From assembly GCF_037975245.1 (NCBI RefSeq), contig NC_092583.1:5303264-5367263 (forward strand): 64,000 nt of DNA, written 5' to 3'. This DNA is from Apostichopus japonicus. Lineage: Eukaryota; Echinodermata; Holothuroidea; Aspidochirotida; Stichopodidae. Shown here in pieces: positions 36,401 through 44,747 of the stretch (the stretch's first letter is position 1; each line of letters starts with the position of its first letter). The position numbers and the translations under genes are program-made. Below the pieces are notes generated by a model. The model did not search any database. It was not told the origin of the DNA and worked only from the letters and a program-made list of their open reading frames with translations.

Positions 36401-39400
36401 GTACATACTGTAGTCTGTCCAGTGGAACACATGTATGATATATGTTATACAAATCCTTTGGAAAGAATTACCTACACCTTGACAAATGAATGTTGCCTTG
36501 TTTTGGTTCTAGACAATTAATGGAGGCAACAGAATCAATCTAATGGCAGGACTTTGGCTGTGGCAGGTGATTCCATACAGTCAACTTGAGGAATCAAAGC
36601 TTGCTGTTGTTTCTAACCTGATTCCAGAGCTAATCAGCCAGTCGATGCATCTCATGCAAGAAACATCACTGGTCAGAGAACTAGATGGTAGCATGATTGC
36701 CTTGTTGTTTAACAGCTTAGCTTATATCATCAGTCAAGGAAAGGTAAGGATATCCTAATAATTATTATGGTTTTGTACTTTCACTGTAGCCTTCCTCTAA
36801 AGTAGAGCATTGAGTTTAATAAATATGTTTTTTATACAATGTTAACTCTTCATTGATTCACCTGCCAAACCTCATACTTTATTTAATCACAAACATTTTT
36901 GGCAGTAAATGTCACAGATTTAATATGTAATTATTACCACTCATTCCTGATTCATGTTCTACTGATTAAGTTTAAACAGTTATGACAATGCGGTGAACAA
37001 ACTCAAGGGATTTGCTGTAAACCAAACTCTATGAGCTGCACTAACATTGATGATCGGGCCTAGAAATCACAATTTTAACCAATTGCTATAAAAGGCTAGT
37101 GCTTAAAGAGTTCACTGACTTGCAGCACACATTAGTTTTGTACAGGCTTATTGGAACAACTCAACCATAGTTTTCGATAATAAGCAATAATGCAGGGTTT
37201 ACTTTGGTATGGAAATCATGCGAATGTTTTACTGAGGACTGTTACCCAACTTACACGTGTTTATGTATTTAATGTCTATTGCCAGAAAAGTACAGGTGCC
37301 TTTTTTATCTATTGGCAAACAGCAAACAACACTGGCACTTAAAATGAGTTGAAATATGCAAATTGAGAGATAACTTACATGGTTCACATCAGTGTAAGGA
37401 CCATCAAGCTTGATGTCTTGGAACTAATTACTATCGTTTAATTACTATCATTTAATTACTATGTTTTGTTGTTGGCTTTGGTTTCAGGACTTGTTGGTGG
37501 AAGAAACTGCTGTGTCATCTCTGACTCTCTGCCTACTCCTTCCTTTAGAGCTTGTCCCCGCAGTTTGCTTCCCAGCTGTAGTCCAATCTGCTTGTAGGTT
37601 GGTGAATGACATGATGCTAGCATTTCCACAGAGTATCTTACGGTCATCTCACAGCTACCTGGCATGTCTGCAATATATCCTTTTGTTGAACCTCTTTAAT
37701 TATCTTCGTTGAAATAAGCTGTATTCTGCTTATTCACTGACTCCCTGAGTCAGATCTTCAGTTAATGTTACTGATAGTGCTATAGTAGAGTGTTTCTATC
37801 ATGTTACTTTTCTTTATTATTTTTTGTATTTGAGTAATACATCTCTGTGGGGTGTTGTCTGGTTGAGAATACTTACAATGATGTGACTCTAAATCTGTTG
37901 TTATTCTTGAGTGATAACTCCAGTTGACATTGGTAGTTTCATGTCCACATAACACACATACAACAACACTGTATAAGTGTATTACTTCACTTCTTATATT
38001 TAACTTCTATGTTTGACCTTGATAATCTAAAACCTTGACAATTCTAGCACATCTTCTTAAGCATGTAATGAAGCGAGGGCAACAAACTCCTGCAAGTCCA
38101 ATTCCAGATGAGATGCTGATTGCATGTGCCGAAGATATGGAAAGGTAAAGTGGCTCTTCAAGGTTTTTTTTTTTGCTGTTTTGATTTATCAGTTTAGTTT
38201 GCAGCAGCGTCACAGAACTTAAGTCTATAAACTTTAGGATAATTTGTTATTACAAGGCAATATAAACTGTCTGTACATGGCTTAAGGAACTTGTTAAAGC
38301 TAAAGTAGTCTCTGAATTGCAAAGCTAGGAATTATTTAAAATCTGAATGTATTGTTCAAGCTTTATTACTACTTCAACAAAAGCACTACCAATATATAAT
38401 GTGCATCGAAACATGGATGGAGGCATAGTCGAGTTTGTAGGCAACATAATTAAAAATGTCAGCATTCATAAATCTGATATTAAAGGTTTATGCAACCATT
38501 TGTCATTGACCTCTTACCTTCCCCTTCCTCTTTACAGATATGCATACTTTGATCTGGTTTCAGAGAATACTTTATCCATCACTATACTATTCACTTATCT
38601 TTCTTTCCACCAGGTTGTTGACTTTGTTTGCCTCTCACAAGGAAGCCAAACAGGTGACCTGTTTCTTGGTGGCATCCTTCTTCCAGGAGATGCAGCAAGG
38701 CACACTCTTACCTGCTTTCAAAGTAAGCAACTCATTCCTCAAATGTGTGAAATCTTGTTAAAATTCCAACACAATGCATTTGATAAGCTTCATTAGTCTT
38801 TACTATAGGCTTTACATGGAACTTTCATAACATTCGCCATACCATTGGTGTATCCTTCAGAATAGAATACTTGACTATAATTGTTATATACTGGACAAGG
38901 AGGGGGAGCATTGAGCTACGAATGAATCCATACCATTGGTGGGTCCTTCAGAATAGAATACTTGACTGTTATTGTTATATACTGGACAATGTGTGTTGAG
39001 GGGGAGCATCGAGCTACCAATGAATCCATACCATTAGTGTATCCTTCAGAAAAGAATACTTGACTGCAATAGTTATATACTGGACAAGGTGTGTTGAGGG
39101 GGAGCATTGAGATACCAATGAATCCATGCCATTGGTGGATCCTTCAGAATAGAATACTTGACTGTAATTGTTATATACTGAACAAGGTGTGTTGAGGGGG
39201 AGCATTGAGCTACCAATGAATCCATACCATTGGTGTATCCTTCAGAATAGAATACTTGACTGCAATAGTTATATACTGGACAAGGTGTGTTGAGGGGGAG
39301 CATTGAGATACCAATGAATCCATACCATTGGTGTATCCTTCAGAATAGAATACTTGACTGCAATAGTTATATACTGGACAAGGTGTGTTGAGGGGGAGCA

Positions 39401-42213
39401 TTGAGATACCAATGAATCCATGCCATTGGTGGATCCTTCAGAATAGAATACTTGACTGCAATAGTTATATACTGGACAAGGTGTGTTGAGGGGGAGCATT
39501 GAGATACCAATGAATCCATGCCATTGGTGGATCCTTCAGAATAGAATACTTGACTGTAATTGTTATATACTGAACAAGGTGTGTTGAGGGGGAGCATTGA
39601 GCTACCAATGAATCCATACCATTGGTGTATCCTTCAGAATAGAATACTTGACTGTTATTGTTATATACTGGACAATGTGTGTTGAGGGGGAGCATCGAGC
39701 TACCAATGAATCCATACCATTGGTGTATCCTTCAGAATAGAATACTTGACTGCAATAGTTATATACTGGACAAGGTGTGTTGAGGGGGAGCATTGAGATA
39801 CCAATGAATCCATGCCATTGGTGGATCCTTCAGAATAGAATACTTGACTGTAATTGTTATATACTGAACAAGGTGTGTTGAGGGGGAGCATTGAGCTACC
39901 AATGAATCCATACCATTGGTGTATCCTTCAGAATAGAATACTTGACTGTTATTGTTATATACTGGACAATGTGTGTTGAGGGGGAGCATCGAGCTACCAA
40001 TGAATCCATACCATTGGTGTATCCTTCAGAATAGAATACTTGACTGTTATTGTTATATACTGGACAATGTGTGTTGAGGGGGAGCATCGAGCTACCAATG
40101 AATCCATACCATTGGTGTATCCTTCAGAATAGAATACTTGACTGTAATAGTTATATACTGGACAGGGTGTGTTGAGGGGGAGCATTGAGATACCAATGAA
40201 TCCATACCATTGGTGGATCCTTCAGAATAGAATACTTGACTGTAATTGTTATATACTGGACAAGGTGTGTTGAGGGGGAGCATTGAGCTAGCTACCAGTG
40301 AAATCATATCATTGGTGTATCCTTCAGAATAGAATACTTGACTGTTATTGTTATATACTGGACAATGTGTGTTGAGGGGGAGCATCGAGCTACCAATGAA
40401 TCCATACCATTGGTGTATCCTTCAGAATAGAATACTTGACTGCAATAGTTATATACTGGACAAGGTGTGTTGAGGGGGAGCATTGAGATACCAATGAATC
40501 CATGCCATTGGTGGATCCTTCAGAATAGAATACTTGACTGTAATTGTTATATACTGGACAAGGTGTGTTGATAGGGAGCATTGAGCTACCAGTGAATCCA
40601 TACCATAAGTGTATCCTTCAGAATAGAATACTTGACTGTTATTGTTATATACTGGACAATGTGTGTTGAGGGGGAGCATCGAGCTACCAATGAATCCATA
40701 CCATTGGTGTATCCTTCAGAATAGAATACTTGACTGCAATAGTTATATACTGGACAAGGTGTGTTGAGGGGGAGCATTGAGATACCAATGAATCCATGCC
40801 ATTGGTGGATCCTTCAGAATAGAATACTTGACTGTAATTGTTATATACTGAACAAGGTGTGTTGAGGGGGAGCATTGAGCTACCAATGAATCCATACCAT
40901 TGGTGTATCCTTCAGAATAGAATACTTGACTGTTATTGTTATATACTGGACAATGTGTGTTGAGGGGGAGCATCGAGCTACCAATGAATCCATACCATTG
41001 GTGTATCCTTCAGAATAGAATACTTGACTGTTATTGTTATATACTGGACAATGTGTGTTGAGGGGGAGCATCGAGCTACCAATGAATCCATACCATTGGT
41101 GTATCCTTCAGAATAGAATACTTGACTGTAATAGTTATATACTGGACAGGGTGTGTTGAGGGGGAGCATTGAGATACCAATGAATCCATACCATTGGTGG
41201 ATCCTTCAGAATAGAATACTTGACTGTAATTGTTATATACTGGACAAGGTGTGTTGAGGGGGAGCATTGAGCTAGCTACCAGTGAAATCATATCATTGGT
41301 GTATCCTTCAGAATAGAATACTTAACCGTAATTGTTATATACTGAACAAGGTGTGTTGAGGGGGAGCATTGAGCTACCAATGAATCCATACCATTGGTGT
41401 ATCCTTCAGAATAGAATACTTGACTGTAATTGTTTTATACTGGGCAAGGTGTGTTGATGGGGAGCATTGAGCTACCAATGAATCCATACCATTGGTGTAT
41501 CCTTCAGAATAGAATACTTAACTGTAATTGTTATATACTGGACAAGGTGTGTTGATAGGGAGCATTGAGCTACCAGTGAATCCATACCATTGGTGTATCC
41601 TTCAGAATAGAATACTTGACTTTAATTGTTATAAACTGGACAAGGTGTGTTGATGGGGAGCATTGAGCTACCAGGGAATCCATACCATTGGTGGATCCTT
41701 CAAATAGAATACCTGACTAATTGTTATAAACTTGACAAGGTGTGTTGAGGGGGAGCATTGAGTTACCAGGGAATCAATATTCATCACTTGTACATTCAAC
41801 TTGAACTAAGATGTCTGCACAAATACAAATTGTAATTATGTGAAGTTTCAGTACTCACGTAGAAAGTAAGAACTATTAAAGATCCTTTCACAGGTGCTAT
41901 TTGAAATTAACCAGCTTCCTAAACCTCCATGTTCAGATGTGCCTCTTCTGTCAAAAATATTTCTGTAAAATATTGCCTGTTTGGACTCTATTCATTATTA
42001 ACACCTAACTTTATTCATTATTAACACCTAACTTTCTGTTTCTTAATTTCTTCTCAGAAACCTCTCATCCTTGGCATTTACAATCTGGTAGATTCCAGTG
42101 ACTTTAAAAGTCTTTCTCTAGTTCAGAGAACCATGCCAACTGATTTGCAAGAAGTTTACAAATCTTTTATGGGCGATTACTACAAGTACCATCGGTTTAA
42201 AGGAAATATTTAA
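6323..42213 (+). CDS. URB2: URB2, nucleolar 60S ribosome biogenesis factor (28 coding exons)
   Basis: URB2/Npa2 acts in the nucleolus in early pre-60S assembly and 27S pre-rRNA processing, in yeast together with Urb1. Exons: 6323-6341, 7948-8106, 8217-8250, 11719-11836, 12947-13066, 13829-13972, 14487-14605, 14693-14797, 15886-16015, 16726-16796, 17491-17653, 18153-18235, 19286-19472, 20465-20553, 24097-24463, 25099-25329, 25630-26081, 26693-26843, 27209-27331, 27655-27912, 28897-29037, 34539-35061, 35481-35599, 36513-36743, 37488-37674, 38051-38144, 38614-38722, 42058-42213. Phases agree throughout and give about 1,560 aa (human 1,524). The N-terminus MAAPYAG, then SWDDKLKLAKYSW and IPNKYQVLVDW, matches URB2. 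The C-terminus (LLTLFASHKEAKQV; GIYNLVDSSDF; YKSFMGDYYKYHRFK) matches the Urb2/Npa2 C-terminal domain. A basic KKKKKR at about residues 560-565 could be a nuclear signal. Least certain are exon 3 (34 nt) and the donor of exon 19. Only exon 25 departs from GT-AG, apparently using AT-AC. Confidence 0.9.
6342..7947 (+). other. URB2 intron 1
   Basis: GT-AG intron (GTACAT...TTTTGTAG) between the 19-nt first coding exon and exon 2. Nothing recognisable inside. Confidence 0.8.
9462..11302. mobile_element. Non-autonomous hAT-like element (1,841 bp)
   Basis: Ends are TAGGCTTGCACGGT (9462-9475) and the reverse complement of TAAGCTTGCACGGT (11289-11302), 13 of 14 matching. They are flanked by a perfect 8-bp duplication GGCTGTGA at 9454-9461 and 11303-11310. 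Subterminal DNA is rich in AAACCGG and CCGAAA motifs at both ends. No transposase-like reading frame is visible. A 62-bp tandem repeat is nested inside. It lies in URB2 intron 3. Confidence 0.88.
10066..10370. repeat. ~60-bp tandem repeat with poly-G spacers, about 5 copies
   Basis: Each unit has a G run, CTCTG(GGA)GTTTAACAACTAAG, ATGCAACAAGTAAC(A/T)TTAG and AACAATCAC. Copies begin near 10066, 10129, 10189, 10254 and 10306. G-run length varies between copies, from about 5 to 11. It is nested in the hAT-like element. Confidence 0.85.
15001..15450. repeat. ~281-bp imperfect tandem duplication in URB2 intron 8
   Basis: The stretch CCCTCACTGTATGGGTCCAG, then GTTTGATACACTTGTCAAAT and a GGAAAGTGTGGA segment, occurs at about 15024-15178 and again at 15305-15450. 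Confidence 0.75.
18608..19200. repeat. 28-bp minisatellite, about 20 degenerate copies, in URB2 intron 12
   Basis: Consensus is GTAGTGGAGTAGYACMTGC followed by AGGTAATAT. Units vary in length and the array ends about 85 bp before exon 13. Nearly every copy contains GCAGGTAAT, which resembles a 5' splice site. Confidence 0.9.
20561..20900. repeat. 68-bp tandem repeat, 5 copies, in URB2 intron 14
   Basis: Units start with GAAGCATTGGTCTGTATGAA at 20561, 20629, 20697, 20765 and 20833. They begin within 8 bp of the exon 14 donor at 20553 and are nearly identical, so amplification is recent. Confidence 0.92.
21810..21881 (+). repeat. tRNA-derived SINE-like head (cloverleaf with anticodon position ACA)
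   Basis: The 72-nt segment folds as a tRNA. Acceptor strand GCGTCCA pairs with TGGAGGC with one mismatch. The D arm carries an A-box (TAGCCTAGTGGTTAGGGTG), and a perfect 5-bp anticodon stem TCCGC/GCGGG encloses loop GTACAGA. The T arm carries the B-box GGTTCGAATCC, but its stem has two mismatches. A defective T stem, an unusual anticodon ACA, no CCA, and a repeated downstream tail argue for a tRNA-derived SINE head rather than a working tRNA gene. Confidence 0.65.
21991..23802 (+). pseudogene. Penelope-like reverse transcriptase with C-terminal GIY-YIG endonuclease, interrupted by one stop
   Basis: Penelope-like elements encode a telomerase-related reverse transcriptase, often fused to a GIY-YIG nuclease used for integration. 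One frame is open from 21991 to 23802 apart from a TAG at 22492-22494. Before the stop are VFADKSRNMYKM, TLKDHKDDF, CRLINPSKSE and FDIVDFYPSI, the last with the motif A aspartate. After it are GGYDGAEVCELVG, GLYRDDGLAVL (YxDD-type catalytic box at about 22708-22719), SNHPPEV and IPESISNRIS. The C-terminus has a Cys cluster (C-x-C-x5-C-x5-C from about 23373) followed by VIYRADV, SYIGLSS, KQRYSNH and ETELSKHIW, a GIY-YIG domain. The N-terminal region expected in full-length relatives is absent, so the copy is 5'-truncated as well as stopped. The subfamily is uncertain. Confidence 0.85.
23848..23899 (+). ncRNA. Type I hammerhead ribozyme motif in the 3' region of the Penelope-like element
   Basis: All core elements occur in order. 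Stem I strand CAGTTGT (23848-23854) is followed by core CTGACGA (23855-23861). Stem II is formed by CGCC (23863-23866) with GGCG (23875-23878), followed by GAAA (23880-23883). A tiny stem III CTC-C-GAG (23884-23890) precedes the cleavage dinucleotide TA (23891-23892). The second stem I strand ACAGCTG (23893-23899) pairs over 7 bp with the first, with one G-U pair. Penelope-like elements are known carriers of type I hammerheads with minimal stem III. One weakness is that T23862 faces T23879 next to the core, where a pair is usual, so activity may be reduced. Confidence 0.75.
24464..25098 (+). other. URB2 introns without recognisable content (15 and others)
   Basis: This intron and introns 11837-12946, 13067-13828, 13973-14486, 16016-16725, 16797-17490, 17654-18152, 19473-20464, 25330-25629, 26082-26692, 26844-27208, 27913-28896, 35062-35480, 36744-37487 and 38145-38613 show only AT-rich DNA and occasional poly-C or poly-G runs. 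Confidence 0.7.
27455..27680 (+). repeat. 80-bp tandem duplication spanning the acceptor of URB2 exon 20
   Basis: The segment including GTATTCATACATGAAATATT, TTTTGGTCATTT, the acceptor CAG and the first bases of the exon occurs twice, offset 80 bp. CAG falls at 27572-27574 and 27652-27654. Only the second acceptor leads into the open exon. The first would read about 12 codons and hit a TAA. Confidence 0.88.
29068..29108. repeat. Inverted repeat (15-bp arms) just downstream of URB2 exon 21
   Basis: TATCTCATCTCCCTA at 29068-29082 is complementary to TAGGGAGATGAGATA at 29094-29108, with an 11-nt spacer. It begins 31 bp after the exon 21 donor. Confidence 0.8.
29554..29665. repeat. 37-bp tandem repeat, about 3 copies
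   Basis: TTGATTGCCATCTTGTTGTT followed by CTTGTGCCATGGAA repeats about three times, just left of the hAT insertion in URB2 intron 21. Confidence 0.85.
30620..30792. repeat. Large imperfect inverted repeat inside the hAT element (MITE-like)
   Basis: Arms of about 55 bp at 30620-30676 and 30735-30792 are reverse complements with few differences. Both contain TACGTTACGGTATTGTCCCA and GTGTGTACAC. They enclose about 58 bp. The structure lies upstream of the transposase start and could be a nested MITE or part of the promoter region. Confidence 0.75.
31026..31062. repeat. Perfect 15-bp hairpin upstream of the hAT transposase
   Basis: GAAAAACCTGCCGTT at 31026-31040 is exactly complementary to AACGGCAGGTTTTTC at 31048-31062, with a 7-nt loop. 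It lies about 160 bp before the transposase ATG. Confidence 0.85.
31221..33367 (+). pseudogene. hAT transposase (ZNF862-like), broken by one TAG and one frameshift
   Basis: The reading frame starts MSRQLSLANCLGKKRKV with a basic motif, then a zinc-finger region at about residues 65-135 (WLKDFPWVKYM, MFCSVCEQ, HSKSKAHFKC). Catalytic-domain signatures follow: ICDSSTD with the first Asp, LGADGASVMSG with the second Asp, and HCSAHRLQLAL. The frame is interrupted by TAG at 32583-32585 and resumes in the same frame (QLSVTLQKDTIVAAQLPHV). It shifts frame near 33005-33026 and ends with the C-terminal hAT dimerisation region, YPVMHSLLNLMVSLPISSAC followed by CERGFSAV carrying the Glu. Total length is about 715 codons, normal for the family. 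Few lesions imply recent inactivation. The exact C-terminus is uncertain because a second frame stays open to 33521. Confidence 0.88.
35908..36292. repeat. ~380-bp dispersed repeat, copy 2 (URB2 intron 23)
   Basis: Same orientation and order of landmarks as the copy at the left edge of the window, with roughly one quarter of positions differing by eye. This makes it an old interspersed family. Its termini give no clear inverted repeats. Confidence 0.8.
37675..38050 (+). other. Probable U12-type AT-AC intron (URB2 intron 25)
   Basis: Exon 25 ends in phase 1 at 37674 and the next bases are ATATCCTTTT, a full match to the minor-spliceosome AT-AC donor RTATCCTTT. Upstream of exon 26, AACCTTGAC at 38031-38039 matches the U12 branch-site core CCTTRAY. 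The branch A at 38038 is 12 nt before an intron end of GCAC at 38047-38050. Splicing there joins T with AT to give Tyr, and the merged peptide SYLACLQYLLKHVM aligns without a gap to the corresponding vertebrate URB2 segment. A GT-AG alternative (donor at 37665, acceptor CTAG at 38046) keeps frame but has a poor donor and loses conserved residues. Confidence 0.8.
38838..41774. repeat. 98-bp satellite array, about 30 copies, in URB2 intron 27
   Basis: The unit runs from CCATTGGTGTATCCTTCAGA through GTGTTGAGGGGGAGCATTGA to GCTACCAATGAATCCATA, with a 98-bp period. Copies differ at diagnostic sites: GTGTATCC or GTGGATCC, GAGCTACC or GAGATACC, and TGTAATTG, TGTTATTG or TGCAATAG. Repeated blocks of variants show a higher-order structure. 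Antisense frames of 63-97 codons inside it are products of the repetition, not genes. It separates exon 27 from the last exon. Confidence 0.95.
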
Positions 42214-42372
42214 ATGTAGAAAAGAACTAGTTGTGACTCTGTAAGGCTATATGAAGGTGTACTCCTCTAGGTTATAAACAGATATTGTATTTTCTAGGGA
42301 GTTTTCCATTTGGCTACAGTGGTCTATTGACAGTTGTACATTAACAGAATACATAAATCAAATTCAATAATG

Positions 42373-42378
42373 AATAAA
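42373..42378 (+). terminator. URB2 polyadenylation signal (proximal)
   Basis: AATAAA 160 bp after the URB2 stop codon, the first such hexamer downstream. Confidence 0.6.
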
Positions 42379-43371
42379 GTGTATTTGACACCAAAAGAAG
42401 TTAGCTATTCTGGTACTGTATAACATCAATTATAAAAAAAAGAAAGAGTGAAACTTAAAGGAATGTAAATCTTCCCACAATGCATACAGTACGTCCATTA
42501 GGCTTGTTAATCTACAAACAATTACACCATTTCTTGTTATCATGAATTAAACCCATGACAACATTAACCCAATCTTGATCAACAACTTTATATTTGTCAC
42601 TATTAACTTTGATACTAGACCCAGTCTTTTGTCTACATTAAGAAAATCCAATACTAAAAACAGCATTTTGCCCAGAATATGTTAAGCACTCACCCTATTT
42701 AACAGTTTAGTTCTCCAAATTAACTCAAGGAGCAAGTAATTATTGCATAAATATAATATTACTTTGTCTTGGATAAAACCATTAGAGTATGATGGTAAAG
42801 GGTGTTCAAAACAAGGCTGTTCAATAGAGCTTTAAAGCTTAAATATTTGTAGAAGATACTACCTTTTAATCCCATGTGACCTTGAATGTTTTGTGATCAT
42901 ACTGTAGGTACAGCTGATGTCTTTAACTGTCCTTAACTTGGTCAAAGTACACTCAAACATTAAAAATGATGTTAAGTTTTAAGATACTCTATTACACAAG
43001 TTTGCAATAATAGCATGGCCAGACAGTGTTGGGTTCTCAGTGTTGTGAAAAGCAATGAAATTTATGACAGTATATAGATCCTCCTAATATGAAAACAACT
43101 TATGGCAGCTATCAAGTTTATCAGTTATTACTAGTGATTTGGTGGGACACTTGTGAACTTAAGTATACAAGATATACATTAAAATTAGTTATATACTATT
43201 TAATTAGAATTAGTAATTACACATTAATATTACAACCTTTTCCTGAACATCAGTGGAAATAAGATGTATTACTCAACATTCCCTTTAAGATAAATACTCC
43301 TCTGGACTGAAATGTGAATGCCAATCAAATTCTGTACTCATTGTATGAAGCAAGGCATCATGTCTTTGGTA

Positions 43372-43385
43372 TTTATTTCAATAAA
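43372..43385. terminator. Back-to-back polyadenylation signals between convergent genes
   Basis: TTTATT (AATAAA on the minus strand) at 43372-43377 and AATAAA on the plus strand at 43380-43385 are two bases apart. They could serve EBAG9 (1.4 kb past its stop) and a distal end of URB2. Confidence 0.4.
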
Positions 43386-44747
43386 CATGAAAAAGAAAGA
43401 AAACAGTGCTTGTCTGTGCTTTATACCAATTCTTTTTATGGTATGATTATTTTGAGAGCAAGGATCTGTTTCTGAGGAAGTTCACAGCACCAGCCATCAG
43501 CCGCAGTTAACATTGAATTACAATTGTAAGTACCTGTGTTGGTGTGACCTCCCAACACCTTAAATAATGACAAGACCAACTTGAGTATCATTTCATATGT
43601 AGATTAATTGCTGATATGAAATTATGGTTGATCTTGATCAAGTTTGTAAAAGTTTTGTAAACGTATCTTTAATTTCTTCAGATTTTTTATAACCCTGCCC
43701 CAAGATTAATACAACAAACTAGTACTATCGGCTTTGTTCAAATGGCTCTGATAGAAGGAGAAGTTTCATTTTCATAAATGCAAAACAGTTGTTTTACACA
43801 GCATTTCACAGTTTGTTAAGTCTAAACAATATGCTGTTTCTGATAGCCCTCCTCACAGCATGATATTACTGTACTTGTATGGATCACTATCACAACATCT
43901 TTCACAAAGTTTTCTAATCCTCTTGGGAAACAGCATAATGTCAGTCACATGATCATCCCAGCAGACAAATAAGACTGCTATGCAGCTGCTCAGATCACAA
44001 AGTCAATTGTTCAAAAAAAAGGTCACTTAGACTTGCTCCACAAGAAATTGTTCCCTTTCCTATAGAAACTGTTTTTTACAAAGTTTCTATTAAGTAAGAT
44101 TTCATCAGCCTTCCAAGCTGGTCATGATTGTAAACACATTTTTTTAGATATTTCTATATTTATGGCAGATATTAAATTACACAATGAAGTTGAAATTGGC
44201 AGTGCCTTATTCTAGAAATAAGCATTACATGGACACAGAATAGCAACATCCCATAAATACCATTTCCTACAACATGTGATTTGTTAAGAAAGATCAACAT
44301 CACAAGATTTTCTTCCCAATATGCTGATACAAATCGTAAAGATAGTAAACATTCACTTAACACATAACTTTTTGTATGATATTTTGCAGTCTGAGTGACT
44401 CCACATGATCAACTATAGGATAAAGTAACAAGTGAACATTTAGATGATAATACAAATGATTGAAATGGCTCCTTTTGTTTAGTTCACTCTTTTTCTGCTG
44501 CTGTGCTTATGAGGTGAGATGAAACGGTATAACTTCAATAAAGGCTACCATTCTGTAGCTAACAAGAACTGTTAGAGCTACTCCTAACGCTCTGTATTAT
44601 GTCTTTGTTTTCTTCATGTTGCAATCAGTGTTGTTTGCAGCCGGTATACCTTTGATATATTTCTCTTTTCCCTGTATGGGTATAATAACCTCAGCAGCTC
44701 AGTCTCCTATGGCAAGAATATAAGCATATTCTATATGTATTTGCTGA

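Larger units (their letters stand above)
42214..44747. other. 3' intergenic region between convergent URB2 and EBAG9
   Basis: AT-rich sequence presumably holding both 3' untranslated regions. No further coding exon or mobile element recognised. Confidence 0.6.

Noticed and set aside
37665..38046. GT-AG version of URB2 intron 25
   Set aside because: The donor TGTCTGC is poor and the product loses residues that align with vertebrate URB2. The AT-AC reading fits both consensus and alignment.
38916..41291. About 18 antisense open frames of 63-97 codons (MLPLNT...)
   Set aside because: They are the 98-bp satellite read in different frames. Each ends when the frame rotates, and none has splice or start context of a real gene.
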